Source of the DNA: Lachnospiraceae bacterium
Lineage (GTDB): Bacteria; Bacillota; Clostridia; Lachnospirales; Lachnospiraceae
Assembly: GCA_016284355.1 (NCBI GenBank)
Contig: JAEEOQ010000010.1
Location: 1 to 43,253 of the forward strand
Reading direction: 5' to 3'
Length of the DNA: 43,253 bases
The notes under the pieces are model-generated. The model did no database searches, was not told the origin of the DNA, and worked only from the letters and a program-made list of their open reading frames with translations. Position 1 is the stretch's first letter. Every line of letters begins with the position of its first letter. The position numbers were made by a program, and so were the translations under genes. Positions 1 to 8,526 of this stretch are shown piece by piece.

Positions 1-812
1 AGGAGCATCATAGGTATCACGGAGATAAACGCCCCCGCAAATGCGGTACCGTACTGAAGGCTTGTCTCAAGGAAAAGAGCGATTCCGTTTGCAAGTGTAC
101 GCATCTTTGGTGTCGTGGTCATAAGGAGCGGCCAAAGAAGATCGTTCCAGGCTCCGTTTATACCAAGTACCAGGTTTGTAACTATAGTAGGCTTTATAAG
201 CGGAGTCATGATCTTAAGATAGATGCCAAACTCCGACAGTCCGTCTATCCTTGCCGCCTCTTCAAGTTCCTTTGGAAGCCCTGCATATGCTGCTCTTGTC
301 ATAAAGATACACATTGCAACGCCCCAGTTTGGAATAAGGAGTCCTGCGTAGTTATCGTACATGCCAAACTTTACCACTTCAAGGAAAAGAGGCACCATGA
401 TAACCTGAAACGGGATCATCATTGTGGCAAGGACCATGATAAAGATCACGTTTTTGCCTTTAAATCTGAATCTTGCAAAGGCGTAGCCGGCAAGGGAATT
501 TATACAAAGCTGCGGCACCACCGTAAAAACACAGTAGATAATGGAGTTTTTAAGATAAACCCATATCTGCAGTCTTTGCAAAAGATTTGTAAAATTCTCC
601 ATAGTAAGGCTCTCAGGCCAGAACTTTGGCGGATATCTCATAAGCTCAACTTCCGGTCTGAAGGCGCAAAGCAGCATCCAGATAACCGGCACGATTATAA
701 GAAGAGCCAAAAATGACAGCAATATTGTTGAAATTATCTTTAAAAAAACTTCAAGCGGAGACCTTTGTATTTTATTATGTCTTCGCACAGAAACAAGTGC
801 TACATTACTCAT
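1..812 (-). CDS. Carbohydrate ABC transporter permease, MalG type (3' end cut by window)
   Basis: Inner-membrane permease subunit of a sugar ABC importer (binding-protein-dependent transport family, MalG/CUT1 type). The reading frame opens with ATG at 812 after a GGAGGAG site and runs off the left window edge after about 270 residues, close to the full family length. It begins with an N-terminal membrane segment and carries the EAA-loop signature (ELEEAARIDG) that docks the ATPase. The start overlaps the stop of the upstream MalF-like gene in an ATGA arrangement, so the two are translationally coupled. No substrate-binding protein gene is visible here; it may lie beyond the left edge. Substrate is unknown, but the esterase neighbours suggest an esterified plant oligosaccharide (inference). 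Confidence 0.93.
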   Translation of the reverse strand, partial: MSNVALVSVRRHNKIQRSPLEVFLKIISTILLSFLALLIIVPVIWMLLCAFRPEVELMRYPPKFWPESLTMENFTNLLQRLQIWVYLKNSIIYCVFTVVPQLCINSLAGYAFARFRFKGKNVIFIMVLATMMIPFQVIMVPLFLEVVKFGMYDNYAGLLIPNWGVAMCIFMTRAAYAGLPKELEEAARIDGLSEFGIYLKIMTPLIKPTIVTNLVLGINGAWNDLLWPLLMTTTPKMRTLANGIALFLETSLQYGTAFAGAFISVIPMML

Positions 813-1696
813 GCCTTCTCCTCCTTAAACATACTGCCGTAGCAGATTATAGTAAGAATGAGGATAATAAGGAAAAGTGCCATTGATACGGCAGCTCCGT
901 AGCCCATTCTGTTGTTTGAAAATGCTTTTACGTAGGTGTAGTAAACAAGGGTTTCCGTGGTTCTTGCAGGTCCGCCGCTTGTAGTTGTAAATACAAGATC
1001 AAATACCTGCAGCGAACCGATAAGCCTTGTGATAAACACAAATGCAAAGGTATCCTTTATAAGAGGAAGGGTTATTGCAAAAAACTGCTTAAAACCGGTA
1101 CATCCGTCAATCTCAGCCGCCTCGTAAAGATAAGTCGGAACATTTTGCATAGCCGAAAGCAAAATAACGGTACTCATACCAAAAGAGCGCCACACAGACA
1201 TAAATACCAGTACATAAAAAGTGTACTTCGGTGAGTTAAGGAAGTTCACTCCCTTTATGCCAAGAAGTTCAAGCCAGTAGGTCATCATACCGATGTTTGA
1301 ATGAAGGAACATCTTCCACATGATGGCAACTACCGTGGCAGAGCAAACGATAGGAGCAAAATAAACTGCTCTCATAGACTTGTTGAACTTTGTGTTCTTT
1401 GTAAGAAGCGCCGCAAGCACAAGTCCTACTATCATCTGAACCGGAACTTCGATAACCGTAAACTTTAAAGTTACCTTAAGGGCGTTCCAAAAATAGTCGT
1501 CTGCAAACATTTCTTTAAAGTTTGCAAGCCCCACAAATCCTTTTCCGTTCAGGAACATGTCTATATCAAACAGTCCGCAGGCAAATGAGATTATAGTCGG
1601 GACTATTCGAAATATGAACAAAAGAAGCACAGCCGGCAGCACAAACAGATATCCGCAGTGCTCAGGCTTATTTAAGAACCTGCTTATTTTTTTCAT
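809..1696 (-). CDS. Carbohydrate ABC transporter permease, MalF type
   Basis: Partner permease of the MalG-like protein, about 295 residues with six predicted membrane segments. The EAA loop is visible as YEAAEIDGCTGFKQFF, and the C-terminal part has the usual GGPARTTETLVYYTY stretch of CUT1 MalF/UgpA proteins. I chose ATG 1696 (MKKISRF) and not the upstream ATG at 1714, because a GGAGGG ribosome binding site lies between the two. It follows the esterase gene by 42 bp and overlaps malG by 4 bp, so esterase-malF-malG reads as one operon. The operon is probably controlled by the LacI-family protein through the operator at 3470. The substrate cannot be read from the sequence. Confidence 0.93.
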   Translation of the reverse strand: MKKISRFLNKPEHCGYLFVLPAVLLLFIFRIVPTIISFACGLFDIDMFLNGKGFVGLANFKEMFADDYFWNALKVTLKFTVIEVPVQMIVGLVLAALLTKNTKFNKSMRAVYFAPIVCSATVVAIMWKMFLHSNIGMMTYWLELLGIKGVNFLNSPKYTFYVLVFMSVWRSFGMSTVILLSAMQNVPTYLYEAAEIDGCTGFKQFFAITLPLIKDTFAFVFITRLIGSLQVFDLVFTTTSGGPARTTETLVYYTYVKAFSNNRMGYGAAVSMALFLIILILTIICYGSMFKEEKA

Positions 1697-1738
1697 TTTT
1701 CCCTCCAAATACATTATTAATTACAAGCCTTAAGCATC

Positions 1739-3439
1739 TTATATCTTCTCAAGGCTTCCGTCAGCTTTTCTTTTAAAATGCTTAACAAATTCCCAGCCAA
1801 GTACCGGGTCCACAGTGGCTACCTCATGTCCTTTATCATGCATAAGAACGTAATTATAAAGATTTTCATGATCCGGATCCATTGAATAAAATCTGTTAAC
1901 TACGTAATACTGCTCAGGATACATGGTGCTTGGATATAGCTTTTCAACCTTATCTCCCACTACTCCGCTTTCGTAAGCGTCAGGAGTACCCGGGGCTGCC
2001 GTTTCCTTTACGGTGATGTTGTTAAACATTTTCCAGAAGTCGTATTGATACTGCTGAGTGCAGCCCTTATATACAGGACATGAAGCTTCTCTTGTACCGT
2101 AGGTATACCAGACAGGCATCCTCATTTCAGGCTTCTTTTGCTGCAGAGCCCTTCGCATAGCAGGTATCTCGTTAATATCAAGCTCTACAGGCTTCCACCT
2201 GTTGCCGGGCCAGTTAGAATCAATATGGAAAAGTCCCGCTATCTTTTCAGGGTAAAGCATTGCAACAACCTGTGCCATGGCAGCGCCGTTTGAAAAGCCG
2301 GAAACGTATACTCTTTCCGCATCTACGGGGTAGTTAGCTATCATGTAGTCAATAAGCAGCATGCAGTATTTTTCATCGCCGCATCCGTCCTCATCACCTT
2401 TAGCTGCATCGTAGTTGATATTCCAGCTTGCGGTGTTTGACCCCCAGGGGTATACGGTTATAAACTTTTCCTTTCGGCCAAGTTCGTGAAGCTTTGCCAT
2501 ATCGGCTGCCTCCGAAGGATTATCAGAGCCACCGTGATAAAACATTACAAGAGGTACCTTATCACCTGCTTTTACATCCTTTGGAACATGTACAAGCCAG
2601 GTATGGCTCATATCGCCAAGCCTGTCATCGTTTATAAACCAGGTAAACTCATCTCCCGTAAGATCAGTGTAACAGGTCATATCGCCGATCTTTCCTGTAT
2701 TTATCCTTCTAACCTTAGAGAAGGTCATATCATAAGCTTTTAAGATAAGCGAATTAATATCAGCATTTTCGCCGCGTCCTTCTACCACATAGCTGTAAGG
2801 ATTTGTCTCGTTTATGTGTATAATGCGGTTAGGATTCTCATCTTTTTTAGTACAGCCATCAGCCTTAACAAAATACTCTACAGCTTCTTTTCCTGCTTTT
2901 GTAAGGAGAGCCGTCGTGGGAACAAATTTAGCTTTTTCTTTAGCATTTTTAGAAAGATCTCCTCCAAAGCCGCATACCGCTGAAACTTCAGCAGGATTAA
3001 CCGCAGCGTAGGCATAGGCCATTGAAGAACTTTCCTCATCTGTTCCTATCATATACCTCATAAGCGCCATAAGGTGCCATTGTCTTAGCATCTCAGAAAG
3101 CTCCGGAATGCCGATGGCATTTGTTTTAAGAGGGTCATCGTCTTCCTTTGTAACCTCTGAAAGAAGTGCCTCTATTGCCGCAATGTCATCAGGTCCGTCT
3201 TCCTTTAGCTCGTAGTTCCAGCCGCCGGCCGCAGGGTTTGGAAAAGCAAGAACAAACGACTTTTCTTCTGCAAGAGCAGCAAGACCCCCATCAAGCAGTT
3301 TTTGTGCCGACTCCTTACTGTCGTCGTTTCGAAGAACTGTTAAAAGCCTTACAATATAAGGATTATGTCTCTTAACGTCAGGATAATACAGATACATACT
3401 CCTGCCCGCTTTTTTGACATTTTTAAAAATAAGTCCCAT
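1739..3439 (-). CDS. Alpha/beta-hydrolase esterase (PHB depolymerase/feruloyl esterase-like), intracellular
   Basis: A 566-residue serine hydrolase with a family-specific N-terminal region of about 270 residues and a C-terminal alpha/beta-hydrolase domain resembling LpqC/PHB-depolymerase-type esterases. The oxyanion region is VPLVMFYHGGSDN, the nucleophile elbow is GFSNG (Ser383 in this numbering), and a likely catalytic His is in HDKGHEVA near the C-terminus. There is no signal peptide, so it probably acts in the cytoplasm on esters brought in by the ABC transporter encoded by the next two genes. ATG 3439 is preferred over the upstream TTG because GGAGGTAAT directly precedes it. Acetyl- or feruloyl-ester substrates are inferred from the family only. 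Confidence 0.85.
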   Translation of the reverse strand: MGLIFKNVKKAGRSMYLYYPDVKRHNPYIVRLLTVLRNDDSKESAQKLLDGGLAALAEEKSFVLAFPNPAAGGWNYELKEDGPDDIAAIEALLSEVTKEDDDPLKTNAIGIPELSEMLRQWHLMALMRYMIGTDEESSSMAYAYAAVNPAEVSAVCGFGGDLSKNAKEKAKFVPTTALLTKAGKEAVEYFVKADGCTKKDENPNRIIHINETNPYSYVVEGRGENADINSLILKAYDMTFSKVRRINTGKIGDMTCYTDLTGDEFTWFINDDRLGDMSHTWLVHVPKDVKAGDKVPLVMFYHGGSDNPSEAADMAKLHELGRKEKFITVYPWGSNTASWNINYDAAKGDEDGCGDEKYCMLLIDYMIANYPVDAERVYVSGFSNGAAMAQVVAMLYPEKIAGLFHIDSNWPGNRWKPVELDINEIPAMRRALQQKKPEMRMPVWYTYGTREASCPVYKGCTQQYQYDFWKMFNNITVKETAAPGTPDAYESGVVGDKVEKLYPSTMYPEQYYVVNRFYSMDPDHENLYNYVLMHDKGHEVATVDPVLGWEFVKHFKRKADGSLEKI

Positions 3440-3469
3440 TATTACCTCCAACAAAAAAGTTTTGCTATT

Positions 3470-3491
3470 TTTGCTACTTCGTTTTAGCCAT
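3470..3491 (-). promoter_or_regulatory. Putative LacI-family operator of the esterase-malFG operon
   Basis: The site reads TTTGCTA-N3-CG-N3-TAGCCAT on the plus strand, a dyad around a central CpG, which is typical of LacI-family operators. It lies from about +1 to +21 of the esterase promoter, where bound repressor would block transcription. The same 16 fixed positions recur at 4834-4855. A second TTTTGCTA half-site at 3460-3467 lies next to it. Confidence 0.7.
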
Positions 3492-3497
3492 AACTAA

Positions 3498-3526
3498 ATC
3501 ATATCTGTTGTTTAAATTCTTGTCAA
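3498..3526 (-). promoter_or_regulatory. Sigma-A promoter of the esterase-malFG operon
   Basis: On the minus strand TTGACA (3526-3521) is separated by 17 bp from TATGAT (3503-3498). The -35 box is consensus and the -10 box has one mismatch. The start site would fall near 3491, inside the operator. Confidence 0.75.
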
Positions 3527-3533
3527 GATAAAA

Positions 3534-3589
3534 AAACAAAAAAGTGTGTCGCGAAGGGGTTAGGGAAAGGGGTGTGCGACACACTTTTT
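3534..3589 (-). terminator. Intrinsic terminator after the LacI-family gene
   Basis: A perfect 14-bp inverted repeat (3539-3552 and 3576-3589) encloses a 23-nt loop. It is followed on the minus strand by an interrupted T tract. It separates the regulator from the downstream esterase operon. The stem also ends in T's on the plus strand, but no plus-strand gene ends here. Confidence 0.8.
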
Positions 3590-3631
3590 GTCTGGATATT
3601 TGAACATGAAAAACATGAAAAAAGGGCTTAT

Positions 3632-4672
3632 TTACTGTTTGGGAACGAATGAAGAATTGTACTCAAAAACCGGTGGGGTTATGGTATTCATAGGCGTTGT
3701 TATGCGATTGTTTATCATCATCATAAGGAGATTAAGCGAAGCAGTTCCGTATGACTTTAGCGAGCCACCCACCATAGAAAGTGAAGGCTTGTTTCTTCCA
3801 AGGAAGGAATTAAGTCCGCATCCAAGGATCGCCATATCTTCAGGGATCTTCATGCCTTTACGCTGTATGGCATTCATGATGCCAAGAGCCATCATGCTTC
3901 TTTGTACAAAAAGGCAGTTTGGAAGATCCTTTTGCTTTAAGAATTTACTAAAATCATCCTCATTGGCACTCACATCAAACTCGTCTGTAGCCATCTCCCA
4001 CTCAGGTTTTATCTCTATTCCGTACTCTTCGCAGGCTTCCTTAAAACCTACCACACGAAGATTGCTGCCCACAGAAGGTTTATGTGTAGTTACTATTCCG
4101 GCTTTTTTGTATCCGGCGTCTGCAAAAAGTTTAGCACACTGTCTTCCAACAGAATAGTTGTCGACAGACACTGAAGAAAGAGCCTTTCCTATACGGCTTG
4201 TCATAACAACAGGTATATCAAAAGATTCCGACTCAAGGAAGTCCACATCTGCTTTTGTGGCACCGCTTACGATTATGCCGTTGTAGTTTTGGGAATTAAG
4301 CACATTCAGATGCTTTTTGATGTTATCTTCTTCAAATGCTCTTATCACAAGTTCTACGCCGTAGTTATTTTCTTCTATGCATTCAAAAGCACCTTCAAAG
4401 AACCTTGCCATCTCATCGCCAAGAAGCTTTTTGTTCCAAAGAACAAGCACCATGTGCTTTATTCCGGAATCCGCTGCATTTCTAAGTCTTCTTGCATATA
4501 TATTCGGGTGGTAATCCATCTCTTTAGCTATCTCAAGCACAAGCTCCTGAGTCTTTTTTGAGATCCTCATCTCTTCGCTTCTGCCGTTAAGAACAATGGA
4601 AACAGTACTCTGGGATACTCCCGCTTTACTTGCTATTTCCTTTATGAGCACTGTTGCTGAATTCTTTTTCAT
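3632..4672 (-). CDS. LacI-family transcriptional regulator
   Basis: A 346-residue repressor of the LacI/GalR family. It has an N-terminal helix-turn-helix (IKEIASKAGVSQSTVSIVLNG), a hinge region with YHPNIYARRLR, and a periplasmic-binding-protein-like effector domain for a sugar ligand. ATG 4672 follows an AAAGGAGAG site; the track frame that opens upstream has no ribosome binding site. The gene sits between two operons for carbohydrate and ester use. Matching operators lie downstream of both operons' promoters, so it most likely represses both until a sugar inducer binds. A TTTTAGCCA half-site overlapping its own -10 box suggests autoregulation (inference). The effector is unknown. Confidence 0.93.
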   Translation of the reverse strand: MKKNSATVLIKEIASKAGVSQSTVSIVLNGRSEEMRISKKTQELVLEIAKEMDYHPNIYARRLRNAADSGIKHMVLVLWNKKLLGDEMARFFEGAFECIEENNYGVELVIRAFEEDNIKKHLNVLNSQNYNGIIVSGATKADVDFLESESFDIPVVMTSRIGKALSSVSVDNYSVGRQCAKLFADAGYKKAGIVTTHKPSVGSNLRVVGFKEACEEYGIEIKPEWEMATDEFDVSANEDDFSKFLKQKDLPNCLFVQRSMMALGIMNAIQRKGMKIPEDMAILGCGLNSFLGRNKPSLSMVGGSLKSYGTASLNLLMMMINNRITTPMNTITPPVFEYNSSFVPKQ

Positions 4673-4715
4673 GAGCACTTTCTCTCCTTTAAAATTTCGC
4701 ATCTATATGACATTT

Positions 4716-4745
4716 TTATTTTAGCCACACTTTGTATTAAATTGC
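4716..4745 (-). promoter_or_regulatory. Probable promoter of the LacI-family gene
   Basis: On the minus strand TTGCAA (4745-4740), an 18-bp spacer and TAAAAT (4721-4716). The -10 box overlaps a TAGCCA half-site like those in the two operators, which would fit weak autoregulation. Confidence 0.5.
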
Positions 4746-4793
4746 AAGAGGCTTTTATAATAATTTGCAAAATTTTTATAAATAATTTTAGCA

Positions 4794-4822
4794 TTGACTG
4801 CAATTACTATTTGTGATAACTT
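4794..4822 (+). promoter_or_regulatory. Promoter of the MFS-hydrolase operon
   Basis: TTGACT (4794-4799), a 17-bp spacer and TAACTT (4817-4822), with a TG dinucleotide one base upstream of the -10 box (extended -10). The start site would be near 4829, just ahead of the operator. Confidence 0.6.
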
Positions 4823-4833
4823 ATAGGAAAAGG

Positions 4834-4855
4834 TTTGCTAAATCGTAATAGCCAT
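4834..4855 (+). promoter_or_regulatory. Putative LacI-family operator of the MFS-hydrolase operon
   Basis: TTTGCTA-N3-CG-N3-TAGCCAT, identical in all 16 fixed positions to the site at 3470-3491 although the N3 bases differ. It lies just downstream of the predicted start site. An additional TTAGCAA half-site follows at 4858-4864. Confidence 0.72.
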
Positions 4856-4908
4856 TGTTAGCAATTAGTTTAAAATTAAATATTTAATTAAAAAGAGGTG
4901 TATACCAC

Positions 4909-6114
4909 ATGAATGACACTAAAGAAAAGCTGTGGAATGCCGGCTTTATTGAGCTGATTGCCATTAGCTTTCTATCTTCTTTAAGTTTTAGCTGCGTTCA
5001 TCCGCTGATCTCTCCATATGCAGTTTCATTCGGAGCAAAGATCGAAGCAGCGGCAACCGCAGTAGGTATCTATTCAATAAGTGCCATGTGTGTAAGACCG
5101 TTCGGAGGCTATTTTACAGATAGATTCAACAAGAAGACTCTGCTTTTTTTAAGCACTATCCTTCTTGGTATTTCCTTTTTTGGTTATGTTTTCTGTAAGG
5201 ATATTTCCCTTCTTATGGCTCTTCGCATAGTTCACGGAGTCGCATTTGGCATAAACAGCACCGTTAATCTTGCTCTTGCAACAAAATACATACCCAAATC
5301 CCGCACAGGCGAGGGGCTTGGTTATTATGGTGTAGGTCAGGTTGTAGCACAGATAATCGGGCCTAACATCGGCAAAGCAGTGGAGCATTTTGCAGGATAT
5401 ACTGTTTTGTTCTTTGGAAGCGCCATAGTCGTATTTGCTGCTGCCGTGATGTTCTTTATCATTTTCAAATACGAAGAACCGGTACGCGGTGCAAAGGCAA
5501 ATGACAAATCCGAAAATGAGATAGTAAGAATACTTAAAAACCTCATTGCTCCGGAATGCATCTTCTATGCGTTAATTGCAGGGCTCTTTTCCATGAGTAA
5601 CGGCATTATCAACAGTTTCCTGTTCCTTTTTGGTGACGAAAGGGGAATTTCACAGATCGCACTGTTTTTTACAGTAAATGCTATCTTTTTGTTCGTACTT
5701 AGAGTTACAATAGGTAAGGTACTTGATAAAACAAACCTGCTGTTAACGGTTACCGTTTCTCTTCTGACAGGCGTTATATCAATGTCAATGATAGGTTTTG
5801 CAGGTTCCCTCCCAATCATCCTTGTGGCAGGTTTTATAAAAGCCATTGGACACGTGGGAGGACAGATCTCGCTGCAGTCTGCCTGTGTTAAACAGGTTGA
5901 TGAAAGCAGAGTTGGCGTGGCAAGCAGTACGTATTATATCGGAGCAGACATCGGAAACGGCCTTGGTCCTATCTGGGGCGGCAAGGTTGTGGCAGCTGCC
6001 GGGTATTCTGCTTCATTTTTTACCATGAGCGGCATATTCGCTGCAGGTATTGTGATATTTGTGATCTATGAGCTTTTACATAAAAACAAAATACAAGTAG
6101 TTAAGGAGGCATAA
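4909..6114 (+). CDS. MFS transporter
   Basis: A 401-residue major facilitator superfamily protein with about 12 predicted membrane segments. The cytoplasmic loop after TM2 has an MFS motif A-like sequence (RPFGGYFTDRFNKK). It starts the plus-strand operon. The AGAGGTG ribosome binding site is upstream of ATG 4909, and its stop is 4 bp from the next start. It lies with three ester hydrolases and under the same LacI-type operator as the sugar ABC permeases. This suggests uptake of a small sugar or aromatic or acylated product, or export of a hydrolysis product. Direction and substrate cannot be decided from the sequence. Confidence 0.9.
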   Translation: MNDTKEKLWNAGFIELIAISFLSSLSFSCVHPLISPYAVSFGAKIEAAATAVGIYSISAMCVRPFGGYFTDRFNKKTLLFLSTILLGISFFGYVFCKDISLLMALRIVHGVAFGINSTVNLALATKYIPKSRTGEGLGYYGVGQVVAQIIGPNIGKAVEHFAGYTVLFFGSAIVVFAAAVMFFIIFKYEEPVRGAKANDKSENEIVRILKNLIAPECIFYALIAGLFSMSNGIINSFLFLFGDERGISQIALFFTVNAIFLFVLRVTIGKVLDKTNLLLTVTVSLLTGVISMSMIGFAGSLPIILVAGFIKAIGHVGGQISLQSACVKQVDESRVGVASSTYYIGADIGNGLGPIWGGKVVAAAGYSASFFTMSGIFAAGIVIFVIYELLHKNKIQVVKEA

Positions 6115-6118
6115 TTTA

Positions 6119-7291
6119 ATGTCAAGCGTTAGAGATATGGATGCTCTGTTAAAAAGATTTGTAGATGAGGGGCTTTCAGGCTGCGGATGTAAAGTGATGC
6201 AGCGCGGCAATACTCTTTACGAAGGCTACTTTGGCATGGCAGATAAGGAAGCAGGAACACCTGTAGACAAACGTTCCGTTTTCAGAATGGCTTCTATGTC
6301 AAAGATCCCTATGTACACGGTCTGCATGATGCTTTATGAGGCAGGGGTTTACAACCTTACAGACCCTGTAAGCGATTATCTTCCCGAGTGGAAGGACCTA
6401 AAAAAATACGTTAAGATGCCAAACGGAGACCTTAAAGTGGTCCCTTGTGAAAAGCAGCTTACCGTAGGTGATATTTTTTCCATGAAATGCGGTCTTCCTT
6501 ATTGCAACGGCCCTATGCCAACAAATGACCCAACCCTTGCTTCCATGCAGGAATGCATGAAACCTCTTTGGGAACGCGGATACTACACAAATGCGGAGCA
6601 GGTTGCAGCCACAAGTAAAGCTATACTTGCCTGCGAGCCCGGTGAAAAGTGGATCTACGGTTTTTCAAGCGAGATCTCTGTAGCCCTCATTGAAAAGGTA
6701 ACAGGCAAAGGCATAGATACTGTTATGAAGGAGATGCTTTTTGATCCTCTTGAGATGAATGACACAAGATCAAGGTTCTTTGGAGATATAGAAAGCCGCA
6801 TGGTTAAAAACTACATGGTGGGCGATAATAACACTCCTCATTTTGACCCGAGAAAGCTTGATGAAAAGCATATCCCCGGCCCTGAGCACGAGCAAGGCTG
6901 GGCAAGGCTTTTTTCCACTGTTGAAGACTACTCTCATCTTATGCAGATGCTTGCAGAAGGCGGCATGTATAAGGGCAAAAAGATAATCGGAAGGCGTACT
7001 ATCGACATGATGCGTTCAAACGGTCTTAGCAGCGAGCAGCTAAAAGGCTATACTTCCATGTATGAAGCAGGTTATGGCTACGGATACGGCGTAAGAACTC
7101 TTATCGACAGGCAGGCAGGAAACCACCCCGGAAGCCTTGGCAGCTTTGGCTGGACCGGCGGCTTTGGAACATGGTGCGAAGCAGACCCGCAGGACGGCGT
7201 TTCCATAGTTTATATGCATAACCAGATCCCAAATATGGAAGAATATTATCATCACCTTGTCCGTCAGGTTGCTTACGGACTTGCAGACTAG
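6119..7291 (+). CDS. Serine hydrolase of the beta-lactamase/family VIII esterase fold (copy 1)
   Basis: A 390-residue cytoplasmic protein of the class C beta-lactamase-like family (PF00144). The SxxK motif is SMSK (Ser59-Lys62), the second motif is YGF at Tyr180, and the C-terminal region has GWTGG. Family VIII carboxylesterases with this layout cleave small esters and usually do not act on beta-lactams. There is no signal peptide, which argues against a secreted beta-lactamase. GGAGG precedes the start, and the gene is 4 bp from the MFS stop. It is a tandem paralogue of the next gene, with the SxxK at identical residue numbers. Substrate is unknown; deacylation of imported sugar esters is inferred from context. 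Confidence 0.87.
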   Translation: MSSVRDMDALLKRFVDEGLSGCGCKVMQRGNTLYEGYFGMADKEAGTPVDKRSVFRMASMSKIPMYTVCMMLYEAGVYNLTDPVSDYLPEWKDLKKYVKMPNGDLKVVPCEKQLTVGDIFSMKCGLPYCNGPMPTNDPTLASMQECMKPLWERGYYTNAEQVAATSKAILACEPGEKWIYGFSSEISVALIEKVTGKGIDTVMKEMLFDPLEMNDTRSRFFGDIESRMVKNYMVGDNNTPHFDPRKLDEKHIPGPEHEQGWARLFSTVEDYSHLMQMLAEGGMYKGKKIIGRRTIDMMRSNGLSSEQLKGYTSMYEAGYGYGYGVRTLIDRQAGNHPGSLGSFGWTGGFGTWCEADPQDGVSIVYMHNQIPNMEEYYHHLVRQVAYGLAD

Positions 7292-7304
7292 GAGGAAAGG
7301 CATC

Positions 7305-8501
7305 ATGATAAATTTTGATAAAGTAGATAATCTTTTAAATAAATTTGTAGAAGACGGGCTTCCCGGCTGTTCTCTTGTGGTTGCAAGAAAAGGCGAGATC
7401 CTTTACGAAAACTATTTTGGCTACTCTGATGTTGAAAATAAGGTAAAGCTTACAAGAGACAACGTTTTCCGCCAGGCATCTCTTACAAAGATTGCCATGT
7501 ACACTACAGGAATGATGCTTTTTGAACAGGGTAAGTTCCGTATGACAGACCCGCTTTACGAGTATTTCCCTGAGTGGAAGAACACGCAAAAGCGCGTGTT
7601 AAGACCTGACGGCGGGTATGATATCGTACCTGTTGAGCATCCAATAACCATTAAAAATGTGTTTAACATGACAGTGGGCTTGCCTTACCACATGTTTGCA
7701 GGTCAAAAGGACGCCCACCCTGTTTCAAGAGATATGAGCGAAAAAATGCAGCCTCTTATCAAAAAAGGCTACTACACTCTCAGAGAACAGATAAAGGCTA
7801 TGAGCGAAGTTCCTGTTGCATTTGAACCGGGAACAGAATTCCTTTATGGCTTTGCAAGCGAGCTTATGGCAGGACTTATTGAAGTAATAGAGGGTAAGCA
7901 GGCAGAACTTGTTATTAAAGAAAAACTCTTTGAGCCGCTTCATATGGATTCTTCAGCAAACTTCATCTTTGGAGATCTTGATAAGAGGCTTGTAAAGAAC
8001 TATTTTCTTGCTCCCGGCAAAAAGCTTGGGGAAGAAGGTGCCCTCATACTTGGAACACCTGACAGAGAAGCCGGCATGGTAGGTCCTCTTGGCACAGTAC
8101 CCGGTTTTTCAAGAGTTATCACAAATGCTTACGATTATACAAAACTTATGCAGATGCTTGCAAACGGCGGCGTATATAACGGCGAGCGCATAATGGGAAG
8201 AAAAACCATCGATCTTCTTCGCACAAATACACTTACAGAAAGACAGATAAGAGAAGATTTTGATAATAATTATCTGATGGGCTACGGATACGGATACGGC
8301 ATGCGTATGCTTCTTGACAAATACAAAGGGCATCATAACGGCTCCTTAGGTCAGTTTGGATGGACAGGAGGCTCAGGAACCTGGGCTGAAAGTGACCCAT
8401 CAGAAGGCCTTTCCGTAGTATATATGCATAATCTTCAGCCAAACCTTGAAGAATATCATCATCTTCGTATGCGTGCTGCTGTATACGGCTGTTTAGATTA
8501 G
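7305..8501 (+). CDS. Serine hydrolase of the beta-lactamase/family VIII esterase fold (copy 2)
   Basis: A 398-residue paralogue of the preceding gene. SxxK is SLTK (Ser59-Lys62), the Tyr motif is YGF at Tyr181, and the C-terminal block MGYGYGYGMR plus GWTGG matches its neighbour. ATG 7305 follows GGAGGAAAGG; the longer frame opens inside the preceding gene without a ribosome binding site and is rejected. The 13-bp gap shows operon membership. Divergence is substantial across the body while the active-site blocks are kept, which suggests an old duplication with split specificity and not a recent copy. Cytoplasmic, with no signal peptide. Confidence 0.87.
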   Translation: MINFDKVDNLLNKFVEDGLPGCSLVVARKGEILYENYFGYSDVENKVKLTRDNVFRQASLTKIAMYTTGMMLFEQGKFRMTDPLYEYFPEWKNTQKRVLRPDGGYDIVPVEHPITIKNVFNMTVGLPYHMFAGQKDAHPVSRDMSEKMQPLIKKGYYTLREQIKAMSEVPVAFEPGTEFLYGFASELMAGLIEVIEGKQAELVIKEKLFEPLHMDSSANFIFGDLDKRLVKNYFLAPGKKLGEEGALILGTPDREAGMVGPLGTVPGFSRVITNAYDYTKLMQMLANGGVYNGERIMGRKTIDLLRTNTLTERQIREDFDNNYLMGYGYGYGMRMLLDKYKGHHNGSLGQFGWTGGSGTWAESDPSEGLSVVYMHNLQPNLEEYHHLRMRAAVYGCLD

Positions 8502-8526
8502 TTTCTTATATGAGGAGAATGAATAA

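Noticed and set aside
3553..3575. A G-rich terminator loop (GGGG, GGG, GGGG) as a possible quadruplex
   Set aside because: Only three G runs are present on the plus strand, and the transcribed minus-strand RNA carries C runs, so a quadruplex in the mRNA is not expected.
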